Shown piece by piece: positions 1-8,948 of a stretch of 64,000 nt of DNA. Below the pieces are notes generated by a model. It was not told the DNA's origin. It did not search any database and saw nothing but the letters and a program-made list of their open reading frames with translations. Source of the DNA: Lichenibacterium minor. Lineage in GTDB: Bacteria > Pseudomonadota > Alphaproteobacteria > Rhizobiales > Beijerinckiaceae. Within the stretch, counting starts at the first letter, position 1; each line of letters begins with the position of its first letter. A program made the position numbers and the translations under genes. The stretch is from the NCBI RefSeq assembly GCF_004137685.1, contig NZ_QYBB01000011.1, positions 62,001 to 126,000 of the forward strand. Reading direction: 5' to 3'.

Positions 1-1
1 G

Positions 2-427
2 GCGCTGGGCGCCGTGGCGCTGGGACCGTTGTCGGGGCGGTTCGACGGGCTCGCGCCCTGGCTCCGGGAAGGGGTGCCGGCGGCGCTCGCCGTCGGCGGC
101 TGCGTGCTCGGCCCGCGGTGGGGGGCGAGCCGGGCCGTCCTGGCGCTGGCCCTGCTCGGCGACGCGTCCTACAGCCTGTACCTGTCGCACCCTTTCGCGG
201 TGCGGCTGCTCGGCGCCGCCTGGAAGGGGACGATGCCGGCCGCGGCACCGCCGTGGGTCTACCTCCTGTCCGCCTGCGCGGCCGCGGTCGGCGGCGCGCT
301 GCTGCTGCACCGCTTCGTCGAAAGGCCGATGACCGAGGCGCTGCAGCGCCGGACGCCGGCGGTCGCGGCCGCCGGGCCCGTCCTGCCCGAGGCCGCCGCT
401 GCCGCAGAGCTGGCACGCCCCGGTTGA
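2..427 (+). CDS. Acyltransferase-3 family membrane protein, C-terminal fragment
   Basis: The reading frame is open at the left edge, so only the last 141 or so codons are present and the start lies outside the window. The fragment contains hydrophobic stretches (around nt 60-110, 140-180 and 255-310). It carries the motif ASYSLYLSHPF followed later by HRFVERPM, which together are typical of the end of acyltransferase-3 (OafA/YrhL-type) integral membrane proteins that O-acylate surface polysaccharides. An Ala/Pro-rich cytoplasmic tail follows. The substrate cannot be inferred. The gene ends about 156 bases before topA and appears unrelated to it; in many related genomes dprA, not an acyltransferase gene, precedes topA. 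Confidence 0.75.
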   Translation, partial: ALGAVALGPLSGRFDGLAPWLREGVPAALAVGGCVLGPRWGASRAVLALALLGDASYSLYLSHPFAVRLLGAAWKGTMPAAAPPWVYLLSACAAAVGGALLLHRFVERPMTEALQRRTPAVAAAGPVLPEAAAAAELARPG

Positions 428-583
428 TACGACGCCGCGTTGCCATCGCCGGCTGAGGCGTTCGGCGCCCGGCCCGGTTTGACTTGGCCGAACCCCTCCC
501 CCATTTTCCGGCCCACCCGGCCATCGCTCCGCACCACCGACCCCGCGCCGGCCCCGCCCCGGACCACCGAGGATCACGCATCC

Positions 584-3355
584 ATGAACGTCGTCATCGT
601 CGAGTCCCCGGCGAAAGCGAAGACCATCAACGGCTATCTCGGCAAGGATTACGAGGTGCTGGCGTCCTTCGGCCACGTGCGCGACCTGCCCGCGAAGGAC
701 GGCTCCGTCGACCCCGAGCAGGACTTCGCCATGCTGTGGGAGGTCGGCGACAAGTCCACCAAGCACATGAGCGACATCGTCCGGGCCGTGAAGGCGTCGG
801 ACAAGGTGATCCTGGCGACCGATCCGGACCGCGAAGGCGAGGCCATCTCGTGGCACGTGCTGGAAGTCCTGCGCGCCCGCAAGGTGCTGAAGGACAAGAA
901 GGTCGAGCGCGTCACCTTCAACGCGATCACGAAATCGGCGGTGCGGGACGCCATGCTGCACCCGCGTGAACTCGACCAGCCTCTCGTCGACGCCTATCTG
1001 GCGCGGCGCGCGCTCGACTACCTCGTGGGCTTCAACCTGTCGCCGGTGCTGTGGCGCAAGCTGCCGGGCTCGCGATCGGCTGGCCGCGTCCAGTCCGTCA
1101 CGCTGAGGCTCGTCTGTGCCCGGGAGCGCGAGATCGAGGAGTTCCGCAAGAAGGAATACTGGTCGCTCGTCGCCCACCTGCGCACCGCCGCCAACGTCGC
1201 CTTCGAGGCGCGGCTGGTCGGGGCCGACGGGCGCAAGATCACCCGTCTCGACATCGGCACCGGCGAGGAAGCCCTCGCCTTCCGGGCCGCGCTGGACACC
1301 GCGCGCTATTCCGTCACGAGCGTCGAAGCGAAGCCGGTCAAGCGGCACCCCTTCCCGCCCTTCCGCACGTCGACCCTGCAGCAGGACGCGTCCCGTAAGC
1401 TCGGCCTGTCGCCGGCCCGCACCATGCAGATCGCCCAGAAGCTTTACGAGGGCGTGACGATCAAGGGCGAGACCACCGGCCTCATCACCTACATGCGAAC
1501 CGACGGCGTCGATATGGCGCCCGAAGCCATCGCGGGCACGCGCCGCGTGGTCGGCGAACTCTACGGCGAGCGCTACCTCCCATCGGTGCCGCGCAAATAC
1601 ACCGTCAAGGCGAAGAACGCCCAGGAGGCCCACGAGGCCATCCGGCCCACCGACCTGTCGCGCCTGCCCCGTGACATGGCGCCCTACCTCGACGCGGAAC
1701 AGCAGCGGCTTTACGAACTGATCTGGAAGCGCACGGTGGCGAGCCAGATGGAGTCCGCCGAGCTGGAGCGCACCACCGTCGACATCCTGGCCGAGGTGGA
1801 CGGTCGACGGTTCGAGCTCCGCGCCACCGGGCAGGTGGTCCGGTTCGACGGCTTCCTGGTGCTCTACGGCGTCGACGACGACGAGGAAGACCAGGACGGC
1901 AAGCTGCCCGCCATGGCGGCGGGCGAGGGGCTGTCGAAGGAGAAGGTCGACGCCGACCAGCACTTCACCGAGCCACCGCCGCGCTATTCCGAGGACTCTC
2001 TCATCAAGAAGATGGAGGACCTCGGCATCGGACGGCCGTCGACCTATTCGGCCACGCTGGCGACGCTCCGCGACCGCGAATACGTGCGGCTCGACAAGAA
2101 GAAGCTGGTGCCGGAGGACAAGGGCCGGCTGGTGACGGCCTTCCTGGAATCCTTCTTCGAACGCTGGGTCGACTACGACTTCACCGCCGGCCTCGAGGAA
2201 AGCCTCGATCGCGTGTCCAACGACGAGGTCGACTGGCGCCAGATCCTGCGCGACTTCTGGCGCGACTTCTCCGCCGCCATCGGGGAAACCAAGGAGCTGC
2301 GCACCACGGAGGTGCTCGACAACCTCAACGAGGTGCTGGCGCCGCTGGTGTTCCCGCCCAAGGCGGACGGCACCGACCCGCGGACCTGCCCGGTCTGCGG
2401 CGCGGGGCGGCTGTCGCTGAAGCTCGGCAAGTTCGGCTCCTTCGTGGGCTGCTCGAACTACCCGGAATGCAAGTTCACCCGCACGCTGTCCTCGGACCCC
2501 GACGCGCCCCCGATCGGCGACGCCGAGAAGCCCGGCCAGCGCCTGCTCGGCACCGACCTCGAATCGGGGCTGGAGGTGACGCTGCGCGACGGGCGGTTCG
2601 GGCCCTACCTCCAGCTCGGCGAGGGCGAGAAGCCGAAGCGCTCGTCGCTGCCCAAGGGCCTGAGGCCCGCCGACGTCGACCTCGAGGCGGCGCTGACGCT
2701 GCTGTCGCTGCCCCGCGAGGTGGCGAAGCATCCGGGCACCGGCGAGCCGATCCTCGCCGGCATCGGTCGCTACGGCCCCTACGTGCAGCACGGGAAGACC
2801 TACGCCAACCTGTCGGACGACGACGACGTGCTGACCATCGGCGCCAACCGGGCGATCGACCTGGTCGTCGCCAAGGAGGAGGGCCGCGGCGGCGCCCGGC
2901 GCGGCGGCGGCACGCCCGCCGGCACGGTGCTGGGCGAACATCCGGACGGCGGTCCGGTGACGGTGCGCGACGGGCGCTTCGGGCCCTACGTCAATGCCGG
3001 GAAGGTGAACGCCACGCTGCCGAAAGGCACGGATCCGGCGACGCTCACGCTGGAGGACGCGCTGCGGATGATCGCCGCCAAGGCGGAACAGACGGGCCTG
3101 TCGCCATCCAAGAAGGCGCCGGCCCGGAAGGCGGCCAAGCCCAAGACCGCCGGAACCAAGACGGCCGGAACCAAGACGGCCGGGGCCAAGACTGCCGGAA
3201 CCAAGACGACCGCGACCAAGGCGGCCGTGTCCAAGGCCGCCGACGAGGCGCCGGTCCCACCCCAGGCCGCGCCGAAGGCCACCACCAGAACTGCCACCAA
3301 GGCGGCGGCGAAACCCAAGGCCACCGCGGCGCCACGGGCCAAGAAGACGGCCTGA
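584..3355 (+). CDS. topA: DNA topoisomerase I
   Basis: Type IA topoisomerase, 923 residues, which relaxes negatively supercoiled DNA by single-strand passage. The start is the ATG opening MNVVIVESPAKAKT, the conserved beginning of the TOPRIM domain; the 48 in-frame codons upstream are low-complexity and a GAGGA lies 10 bases before this ATG. The TOPRIM acidic motif DPDREGEA is present. The active-site tyrosine is Y303 in the motif ITYMRTDG. One C4 zinc finger is formed by C602, C605, C623 and C629, followed by three topoisomerase C-terminal repeat domains (each containing an RDGRFGPY or GRYGPY motif). The last 90 or so residues are a Lys/Ala/Thr-rich tail with short repeats, probably a DNA-binding extension. 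rnr follows in the same direction after 130 bases. Confidence 0.97.
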   Translation: MNVVIVESPAKAKTINGYLGKDYEVLASFGHVRDLPAKDGSVDPEQDFAMLWEVGDKSTKHMSDIVRAVKASDKVILATDPDREGEAISWHVLEVLRARKVLKDKKVERVTFNAITKSAVRDAMLHPRELDQPLVDAYLARRALDYLVGFNLSPVLWRKLPGSRSAGRVQSVTLRLVCAREREIEEFRKKEYWSLVAHLRTAANVAFEARLVGADGRKITRLDIGTGEEALAFRAALDTARYSVTSVEAKPVKRHPFPPFRTSTLQQDASRKLGLSPARTMQIAQKLYEGVTIKGETTGLITYMRTDGVDMAPEAIAGTRRVVGELYGERYLPSVPRKYTVKAKNAQEAHEAIRPTDLSRLPRDMAPYLDAEQQRLYELIWKRTVASQMESAELERTTVDILAEVDGRRFELRATGQVVRFDGFLVLYGVDDDEEDQDGKLPAMAAGEGLSKEKVDADQHFTEPPPRYSEDSLIKKMEDLGIGRPSTYSATLATLRDREYVRLDKKKLVPEDKGRLVTAFLESFFERWVDYDFTAGLEESLDRVSNDEVDWRQILRDFWRDFSAAIGETKELRTTEVLDNLNEVLAPLVFPPKADGTDPRTCPVCGAGRLSLKLGKFGSFVGCSNYPECKFTRTLSSDPDAPPIGDAEKPGQRLLGTDLESGLEVTLRDGRFGPYLQLGEGEKPKRSSLPKGLRPADVDLEAALTLLSLPREVAKHPGTGEPILAGIGRYGPYVQHGKTYANLSDDDDVLTIGANRAIDLVVAKEEGRGGARRGGGTPAGTVLGEHPDGGPVTVRDGRFGPYVNAGKVNATLPKGTDPATLTLEDALRMIAAKAEQTGLSPSKKAPARKAAKPKTAGTKTAGTKTAGAKTAGTKTTATKAAVSKAADEAPVPPQAAPKATTRTATKAAAKPKATAAPRAKKTA
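3141..3224 (+). repeat. 15-bp tandem repeats inside the topA tail
   Basis: About five imperfect copies of a 15-base unit encode KTAGT-type pentapeptides (roughly residues 853-880 of topoisomerase I). Copies differ by one to three bases. Such repeats make the length of the basic tail prone to vary between strains by slippage. Confidence 0.8.
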
Positions 3356-3485
3356 TCGCCGTCGCGACGTCGGCCGCTCCCGCGAGGGATCGGCGGCGTC
3401 CCGCGACCTGCGATCACGCCCGCCTCGCCATCCCGGCTCCGCGAGCCTATCTTGGTGGAGATTTCCGCCGAGACACCCCAGCCGA

Positions 3486-5846
3486 ATGCCGAAGAACACC
3501 GAAACGCGCTCCGCCCTGCCCTCGAAGGCCGAGATCCTGGCCTTCATGGCCCGCGAGGCCACGCTCATCGCGGAAGGCAAGGGGTCGGTGGTGAAGAGCC
3601 GCAAGCGCGAGGTGGCGCGGGCCTTCAACATCAAGGGTTCCGATCGCGTCGCGCTGAAGCGCATGCTGCGGGAACTGGAGGAAGACGGCCAGATCGAGCG
3701 CCGCCGCTCGGCGGAGCGCGGGAGTTCGGCGCCGACCACCGTGGCCGGCGGCGGCGACGGCGTGGCCGCGATGCCCGCCATCGTGGTGGCCGACATCGTG
3801 TCGCGCGACCGGGACGGCGACCTGGTCGCCAAGCCGGTCGAATGGCCCGCCGAGAACGGCCCCGCGCCCCGCATCCTGGTCCACGTCCCGAAGCTGCATA
3901 GGCCCGGCCGGCCGGTGCCGGGGGTCGGCGAACGCGCCCTGCTCCGCCTCGAGCCCACGGCCGATGCCGGGCCGGACGACCCCGCGCTGACCGGCCGCGT
4001 CGTCAAAATGATCGCCCGGGACCGCGCCCGCCTGCTCGGCGTGGTGCGGCTCGACCGGGCCAACGGCGCGCGCGTCCAGGCCGTCGACAAGAAGAACGCG
4101 TCCGAGGAGTATTTCCTGCCCGACGAGGAGCGCGGCGGGGCCGAGGACGGCGAGTTGGTCGCCATCGAGGCGATCGGCCGGCAACGCGTCCTCGGGCTCC
4201 AGGCCGTGCGGGTCGCCGAGCGGCTCGGTTCGCTGAAGGGCGAGAAGGCGGTGAGCACCATCGCGATCCTGACCCACGGCATCCCGCACGTGTTCCGCCC
4301 CGAAACCCTGGCGGAAGCGGCCCGTGTCGCGGCGCCGGGCCTCGACGGGCGCGAGGACTGGCGGGCCCTGCCCCTGGTCACCATCGACCCGCCCGACGCC
4401 AAGGACCACGACGACGCCGTGCATGCGGCGCTCGACGAGGCGGCCGACAACCCGGGCGGGATGGTGGTGACGGTGGCGATCGCCGACGTGGCATCGCTGG
4501 TCGCGCCCGGCTCCGCGATGGACCGCGAAGCCGTCGACCGCGGCAACTCCGTGTATTTTCCCGACCGCGTCGTGCCGATGCTGCCCGAGCGCGTTTCGAC
4601 CGACCTCGGCTCGCTTCGGCCGCTGGAGGACCGGCCGGCGCTGGCGGTGAAGCTCGTGCTCTCCGCCGACGGCCACAAGCGCCGCCACTCCTTCCACCGC
4701 GTGATGATCCGCTCGGCCGCGAAACTGTCCTACGCGCAGGCGCAGGCGGCGATCGACGGGGCCACCGACGGCACGACGGCGCCCCTGCTCGACACCGTGC
4801 TGAAGCCGCTGTGGGACGCCTACCGCATCGCCGGCCGGGCCCGGCAGGACCGTTCGCCGCTCGACCTCGACCTGCCCGAACGCAAGCTCGTGCTCAAGGG
4901 GGACGGGACCGTCGATCGCGTCGTGGTGCCCGAGCGCCTCGACGCCCACAAGCTGATCGAGGAGTTCATGATCCTCGCCAACGTGGCGGCCGCCGAAACC
5001 CTGGAGGAGAAGCGGCAGATCCTGGTCTACCGGGTGCACGACGAGCCTTCGCTGACGAAGCTCAACGCCCTGAGCGAGTTCCTGCAGACGATCGGCATCA
5101 AGCTCGCCAAGGGACAGGTGCTGCGGCCGGCGCAGTTCAACGGCATCCTCGGCCGCGTGAAGGACACCGAGCACGAGCACCTCGTCAACGAGGTGGTGCT
5201 GCGCTCGCAGGCGCAGGCCGAATATGCGGTCGAGAACTACGGGCATTTCGGCCTCAACCTGCGGCGCTACGCCCATTTCACCTCGCCCATTCGGCGCTAT
5301 GCCGACCTCGTCGTACATCGCGCCCTGATCCGGGCGCTCGGCCTCGGCTCGGACGGCCTGCCCGACACGGCGCCCAAGGACCTCGGCGAGACCGCGGCCC
5401 GCATCTCCGCCGCGGAGCGCCGCGCCATGGCGGCGGAGCGCGAAACCATCGACCGGCTCATCGCGGGGTTCCTGTCGGAGAAGATCGGCGCCACGTTCCA
5501 GGCCCGCCTGTCGGGCGTCACCAGGGCCGGCCTGTTCGTGCGCCTGGTCGACACGGGGGCCGACGGCTTCGTGCCCGCCGCCCACCTCGGGGACGAGTAT
5601 TTCTCCTTCGACGAGCCCGGCCGCGCCATGGTGGGGACGCGCACCGGCACGACGTTCCGGCTCGGGGACGAACTCGAGGTCCGGCTGGTGGAAGCGGCTC
5701 CCGTGGCCGGCGCCCTGCGGTTCGAGATCGCCAACGGCGGGCCGCGGCGGGCCAGGAAGGGCGGCGACGCACCGCGGCCCCGCAAGGCGGCCGACGGGGG
5801 CGGAAGCGAGCCCCTGCCCTGGCGGAGGTCCCGCCGCAACCGCTAA
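3486..5846 (+). CDS. rnr: Ribonuclease R
   Basis: Processive 3'-5' exoribonuclease of the RNase II/R family, 786 residues, acting on structured RNA in the cytoplasm. Residues 1-75 look like the N-terminal winged-helix domain, followed by cold-shock-type domains. The RNB catalytic motif IDPPDAKDHDDAV begins at residue 300; D301, D307, D309 and D310 match the Mg2+-binding aspartates of RNase R. An S1 RNA-binding domain occupies about 660-740, and the protein ends in an Arg/Lys-rich tail typical of RNase R rather than RNase II. The topA-rnr-rpmG order is common in Hyphomicrobiales. Large open frames on the opposite strand here are coding shadows. Confidence 0.96.
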   Translation: MPKNTETRSALPSKAEILAFMAREATLIAEGKGSVVKSRKREVARAFNIKGSDRVALKRMLRELEEDGQIERRRSAERGSSAPTTVAGGGDGVAAMPAIVVADIVSRDRDGDLVAKPVEWPAENGPAPRILVHVPKLHRPGRPVPGVGERALLRLEPTADAGPDDPALTGRVVKMIARDRARLLGVVRLDRANGARVQAVDKKNASEEYFLPDEERGGAEDGELVAIEAIGRQRVLGLQAVRVAERLGSLKGEKAVSTIAILTHGIPHVFRPETLAEAARVAAPGLDGREDWRALPLVTIDPPDAKDHDDAVHAALDEAADNPGGMVVTVAIADVASLVAPGSAMDREAVDRGNSVYFPDRVVPMLPERVSTDLGSLRPLEDRPALAVKLVLSADGHKRRHSFHRVMIRSAAKLSYAQAQAAIDGATDGTTAPLLDTVLKPLWDAYRIAGRARQDRSPLDLDLPERKLVLKGDGTVDRVVVPERLDAHKLIEEFMILANVAAAETLEEKRQILVYRVHDEPSLTKLNALSEFLQTIGIKLAKGQVLRPAQFNGILGRVKDTEHEHLVNEVVLRSQAQAEYAVENYGHFGLNLRRYAHFTSPIRRYADLVVHRALIRALGLGSDGLPDTAPKDLGETAARISAAERRAMAAERETIDRLIAGFLSEKIGATFQARLSGVTRAGLFVRLVDTGADGFVPAAHLGDEYFSFDEPGRAMVGTRTGTTFRLGDELEVRLVEAAPVAGALRFEIANGGPRRARKGGDAPRPRKAADGGGSEPLPWRRSRRNR

Positions 5847-5868
5847 CCCCCGACCGCGCGAGTCGCGG

Positions 5869-5896
5869 TTGACATCGCGGCGCGGCCGATTAGTGT
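5869..5896 (+). promoter_or_regulatory. Possible promoter of rpmG
   Basis: A TTGACA hexamer at 5869-5874 is followed after 16 bases by a weak -10-like TAGTGT. It lies in the 147-base gap between rnr and rpmG, about 100 bases before the rpmG start. The -35 match is perfect, the -10 match poor, so this is tentative. Confidence 0.3.
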
Positions 5897-5993
5897 CCCG
5901 GCCGACGATCAGCGTGGCTCACGGCCGGCGCAGGTCTCCTGTTTTCGACCCATCTCCCGTCGCCCCGGTGACGGCACCGCGCGAGGACCCGCC

Positions 5994-6161
5994 ATGGCCA
6001 AGGCCGCCACCATCAAGATCAAGCTGCTGTCGACGGCGGACACCGGCTTCTTCTACGTCACCGAGAAGAACGCCCGCACCAAGACCGACAAGTTCACGTT
6101 CAAGAAGTACGATCCCGTCGCGCGCAAGCACGTCGAGTTCAAGGAAACCAAGATCAAGTGA
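5994..6161 (+). CDS. rpmG: 50S ribosomal protein L33
   Basis: A 55-residue basic protein starting [20 protein letters not shown] and ending FKETKIK, the typical form of bacterial L33 in alphaproteobacteria, which binds near the E site of the large subunit. It is the type without the zinc-binding cysteine pairs. The gene stands alone behind rnr and is closed by a strong intrinsic terminator 61 bases after its stop. Confidence 0.97.
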   Translation: MAKAATIKIKLLSTADTGFFYVTEKNARTKTDKFTFKKYDPVARKHVEFKETKIK

Positions 6162-6222
6162 TCCGACGCCGTCCCGCGTCCGGCGACTGCCGGATGCGGG
6201 ACGGACAAGACGAGCTTGGACC

Positions 6223-6260
6223 AACAAAAAAGCCGCCCTTCGCAGGGCGGCTTTTTTGTT
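6223..6260. terminator. Bidirectional intrinsic terminator
   Basis: Two perfectly complementary 17-base arms (6223-6239 and 6244-6260) enclose a TCGC loop. The arms carry a six-base A run at the outer left and a six-base T run at the outer right, so the hairpin works as a Rho-independent terminator in both directions, for rpmG on the plus strand and pleD on the minus strand. Confidence 0.95.
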
Positions 6261-6280
6261 GATTCCACCGAAGAATGGTG

Positions 6281-6332
6281 GCCGGTCGGAAGTGGCGATC
6301 GAGGAGGCCACTCTAGCCACTTCCGAACCGGC
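6281..6332. repeat. Long bulged inverted repeat downstream of rpmG
   Basis: Left arm 6281-6296 and right arm 6316-6332 pair over 16 bases with a single bulged base, around a 19-base loop. No T run follows on either strand, so it does not look like an ordinary terminator. It lies only 20 bases beyond the bidirectional terminator. Confidence 0.75.
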
Positions 6333-6562
6333 CGACCCCACGGACCCAGGAGATGCGGCGGACCTGAGCACTCCGTAGGGTATCTGTGGACGGCGAAACC
6401 GCCGCCCGAACCCTGCCGCCGACCCGAACCTCACGGCCCGTCCTGCGACATTGATGAGAATACGAGGCAAACCTTTACATCATCTGACCGACTGTCAAGC
6501 CGAGTCCCGGTCGGGGCCGAAATCTCGGGTGGACAACATCCGACGCCCGCGGGCCGGTGGCG

Positions 6563-7936
6563 TCAGGCGGCGTCGGCCGACACCCGGTTGCGGCCCGCCG
6601 CCTTCGACCGGTACAGCGCGCGGTCCGCGCGCTTCAGCATCGCGTCGGCTTCGCGACCGTTGCGCCGTTCCGCCAAGCCGATCGACACGGTGACGGGGAT
6701 CTGACGGGCGCCCTTCTCGATCGCGAAGGGGCTGCCGCCCACCGTCTGCCGCACGCGTTCGGCCACCCGCCCGGCGATGTCGAGCGAAGTGTCCGGCATG
6801 ACGATGATGAACTCCTCGCCGCCGAGCCGGCAGAACACGTCGACGCCGCGGATCACGGTCTTGACGCGCTCGGCGAAGGCTTTCAGCACGTCGTCGCCCG
6901 CGTCGTGGCCGAAGGTGTCGTTCACCGCCTTGAAGTGGTCGATGTCGAGGATCATCAGCGCCAGCGGCTTGTCGCCGTCCGCCGCGGTGTCGATGAGGCC
7001 GCCCAGGTGCGATTCGAGGTAGCGGCGGTTGTGCAGGCCGGTCAGCGGGTCCGTCACGGCCATCTGCAGGGACGCCTGCATGATGTCGCGCAGCCGGTCG
7101 GCGTAGCGCTTGCGGCGCAGCTGGCTGCGGACGCGCGCCATCAGCTCGTTGCGGTCCACCGGCCGCACCAGGTAGTCGTTCACCCCGATGTCGAGCCCCC
7201 GCACGATCCGAGCGCGGTCTTCCGCCTCGGCCAGCAGCAGGATGGGCAGGTCGCGCGTGCGCTCCAGGGAGCGGAGCTGGCTGCACACGCGCAGCGAATC
7301 GTAGTCCTTCAGCGTGGAGCTCAGGACGACGAGGTCGTAGCCGCCCGTGGCGGCGCGGAACAGGGCGTCGTCGGCGACGGCTTCCAGGTCGACCGTGTGG
7401 CCCTGCGACAGGGTGGCGGACAGTCGCTCGGCCGACACCTGGCGATCCTCGATGAGCAGCACGCGTCCGCGCCCGCCTTCGTCCACCAGCGCCGCAGGCT
7501 TGCCGCCGGACTGGAGCCCGAGCGTCGCCGAAGCGTCCACCTGACGCCGCAGTTCATCCACGACATGCTTGAACCGCGCGAGCGAGCGCACGCGCGCGAT
7601 CAGCGCCAGTTCGTCGACCGGCTTGGTGAGGAAGTCGTCGGCGCCGGCTTCGAGCCCCCGGACGCGATCGGACGAGCCGTCGAGCGCCGTGACGAGGATC
7701 ACCGGCACGTGTGCGGTCGCGGGATCGGACTTCAACCGCCGGCAAACCTCGAAACCGTCCATCCCGGGCATCATCACGTCGCAGAGCACGACGTCGAAGG
7801 CGCCGCGGGCGCACAAGCGCAGTGCTTCCAGCCCGTCGGACGCCGTCCGGACGTCGAAATACTCGGCCGACAGGCGCGCCTCGAGCAGCTTCACGTTGGC
7901 GAGGACATCGTCGACGACCAGGATACGCGCCGTCAT
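6563..7936 (-). CDS. pleD: Response regulator / diguanylate cyclase PleD
   Basis: 457 residues with the PleD architecture: receiver domain (1-120), second receiver-like adaptor domain (about 155-280), and GGDEF domain (about 295-455) that makes cyclic di-GMP from two GTP. The first receiver has D9, D10, phospho-acceptor D53 and the conserved Lys in TKPVD. The active-site loop reads GGEEF at 372-376. An RGVD motif at 363-366, five residues before it, is the allosteric inhibitory (I) site, so product inhibition is likely retained. In Caulobacter PleD is activated by phosphorylation and drives the swarmer-to-stalked transition. divK lies 118 bases upstream on the same strand, the usual pair. Confidence 0.96.
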   Translation of the reverse strand: MTARILVVDDVLANVKLLEARLSAEYFDVRTASDGLEALRLCARGAFDVVLCDVMMPGMDGFEVCRRLKSDPATAHVPVILVTALDGSSDRVRGLEAGADDFLTKPVDELALIARVRSLARFKHVVDELRRQVDASATLGLQSGGKPAALVDEGGRGRVLLIEDRQVSAERLSATLSQGHTVDLEAVADDALFRAATGGYDLVVLSSTLKDYDSLRVCSQLRSLERTRDLPILLLAEAEDRARIVRGLDIGVNDYLVRPVDRNELMARVRSQLRRKRYADRLRDIMQASLQMAVTDPLTGLHNRRYLESHLGGLIDTAADGDKPLALMILDIDHFKAVNDTFGHDAGDDVLKAFAERVKTVIRGVDVFCRLGGEEFIIVMPDTSLDIAGRVAERVRQTVGGSPFAIEKGARQIPVTVSIGLAERRNGREADAMLKRADRALYRSKAAGRNRVSADAA

Positions 7937-8054
7937 GGTTCAAAGCCCTTCCAAGCCGTTGCCGCCCGAACGATCGGCGATGCCGGGCCCGGACCCGCCC
8001 AGGCGCCGCAGCGTCCCGTGGCCCGCAGGCAGTTCGGTCCGCCCGGGGCGCCGG

Positions 8055-8426
8055 TCACGCATCGCCGAGGTAATTGCGCACCGTTTCCAGGAATTTGACG
8101 ACCGAGATCGGCTTGGACAGGTAGGCTTCGCAACCGCCCTGGCGGATCTTCTCCTCGTCGCCCTTCATGGCGAAGGCCGTGATGGCGATGACCGGGATGG
8201 CGCGCAGGTCGTCGTCGTCCTTCAGCCACTGCGTCACCTGCAGGCCCGACACCTCGGGGAGCTGGATGTCCATGAGGATGAGATCGGGCCGGTGCTGGCG
8301 CGCCAGGCCCACCGCTTCCACGCCGTTGCGCGTCTGCACGGTCGCATAGCCGTTGGCCTCCAGCAGGTCGCTGAAGAGTTTCATGTTGAGTTCGTTGTCT
8401 TCGACGATCAGGATCGTTTTCGACAT
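8055..8426 (-). CDS. divK: Single-domain response regulator DivK
   Basis: 123 residues, a receiver domain with no output domain. Acidic pocket E9/D10, phospho-acceptor D53 in [13 protein letters not shown], a conserved Thr ([10 protein letters not shown]) and Lys (LSKPIS) are all present. In Caulobacter and related bacteria DivK shuttles phosphate within the DivJ/PleC-CckA-CtrA pathway that controls cell-cycle progression and polarity. It lies directly upstream of pleD and is divergent from the DUF3572 gene; the 118-base divergent gap presumably holds its promoter. Confidence 0.96.
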   Translation of the reverse strand: MSKTILIVEDNELNMKLFSDLLEANGYATVQTRNGVEAVGLARQHRPDLILMDIQLPEVSGLQVTQWLKDDDDLRAIPVIAITAFAMKGDEEKIRQGGCEAYLSKPISVVKFLETVRNYLGDA

Positions 8427-8544
8427 GGTTTCGGCGCCTCGGTGGCTTCAGGACTGCGCCTGGGAACGGCGAACCTCGCCGGGGGCGGCTCGTTTCGCCC
8501 GCGCACCGTTAGCCGAACGTGACCGAATCGAGCACGGAAAAAGC

Positions 8545-8847
8545 ATGATCATGAAAAACGGCCCGACCGGTCCCTCGCGGCGGACGACCCCGGCCGTCGA
8601 CCCCGACTTCATTGCCATTCAAGCCTTAACATTCATTGCGAGCAATCCCGATCACGCGGAGCGATTCCTCGCCCTGTCCGGGATCGGTTTCGGCGACCTC
8701 CGCCAGGCGGCCGCCGATTCCGGCTTCCTGCTCGGCGTCATGGACTACGTGGTGGGGAACGAACCGCTCCTGCTGCTCGTCGCCGCCGACGCCGGCGTCG
8801 CCCCCGAGGCCGTCGTGGGCGCCCACGACCGCATGAGCCGGCGGTAG
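8545..8847 (+). CDS. DUF3572 family protein
   Basis: 100 residues, helical, cytoplasmic. The core FIAIQALTFIASNPDHAERFLALSG and the following GFGDLR and GVMDYVVGNE segments match the DUF3572 family of alphaproteobacteria. The function is unknown. It is conserved opposite divK in Hyphomicrobiales. The start is ATG at 8545; a second in-frame ATG at 8551 is also possible. GGAAA lies just upstream. Confidence 0.85.
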   Translation: MIMKNGPTGPSRRTTPAVDPDFIAIQALTFIASNPDHAERFLALSGIGFGDLRQAAADSGFLLGVMDYVVGNEPLLLLVAADAGVAPEAVVGAHDRMSRR

Positions 8848-8948
8848 CGGTCCCGCGCCGTCGACGACGGTGCCTCGGAGCCGGGTCGTGCCGCGCGGGC
8901 AGCGGCGCGCCTTCGCCGGCCCGCCACCCGAGCGCCCGGCCGTCCGCC

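Larger units (their letters stand above)
6162..6562. other. Noncoding region between rpmG and pleD
   Basis: About 400 bases between two convergent genes. It holds the perfect bidirectional terminator at 6223-6260 and a second, bulged hairpin at 6281-6332. The remainder (6333-6562) shows no convincing open frame and no tRNA-like or promoter-like structure, although 6455-6500 is clearly AT-richer than its surroundings. Confidence 0.7.

Noticed and set aside
3447-5585. 712-codon open frame on the minus strand opposite rnr
   Set aside because: It is antisense to a clear RNase R with all catalytic residues; its product is Arg/His/Gly-rich without domains, a typical shadow in high-GC DNA.
6557-8098. 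513-codon open frame on the plus strand opposite pleD
   Set aside because: pleD on the minus strand has three intact domains and the motif GGEEF; the plus frame has only shadow composition.
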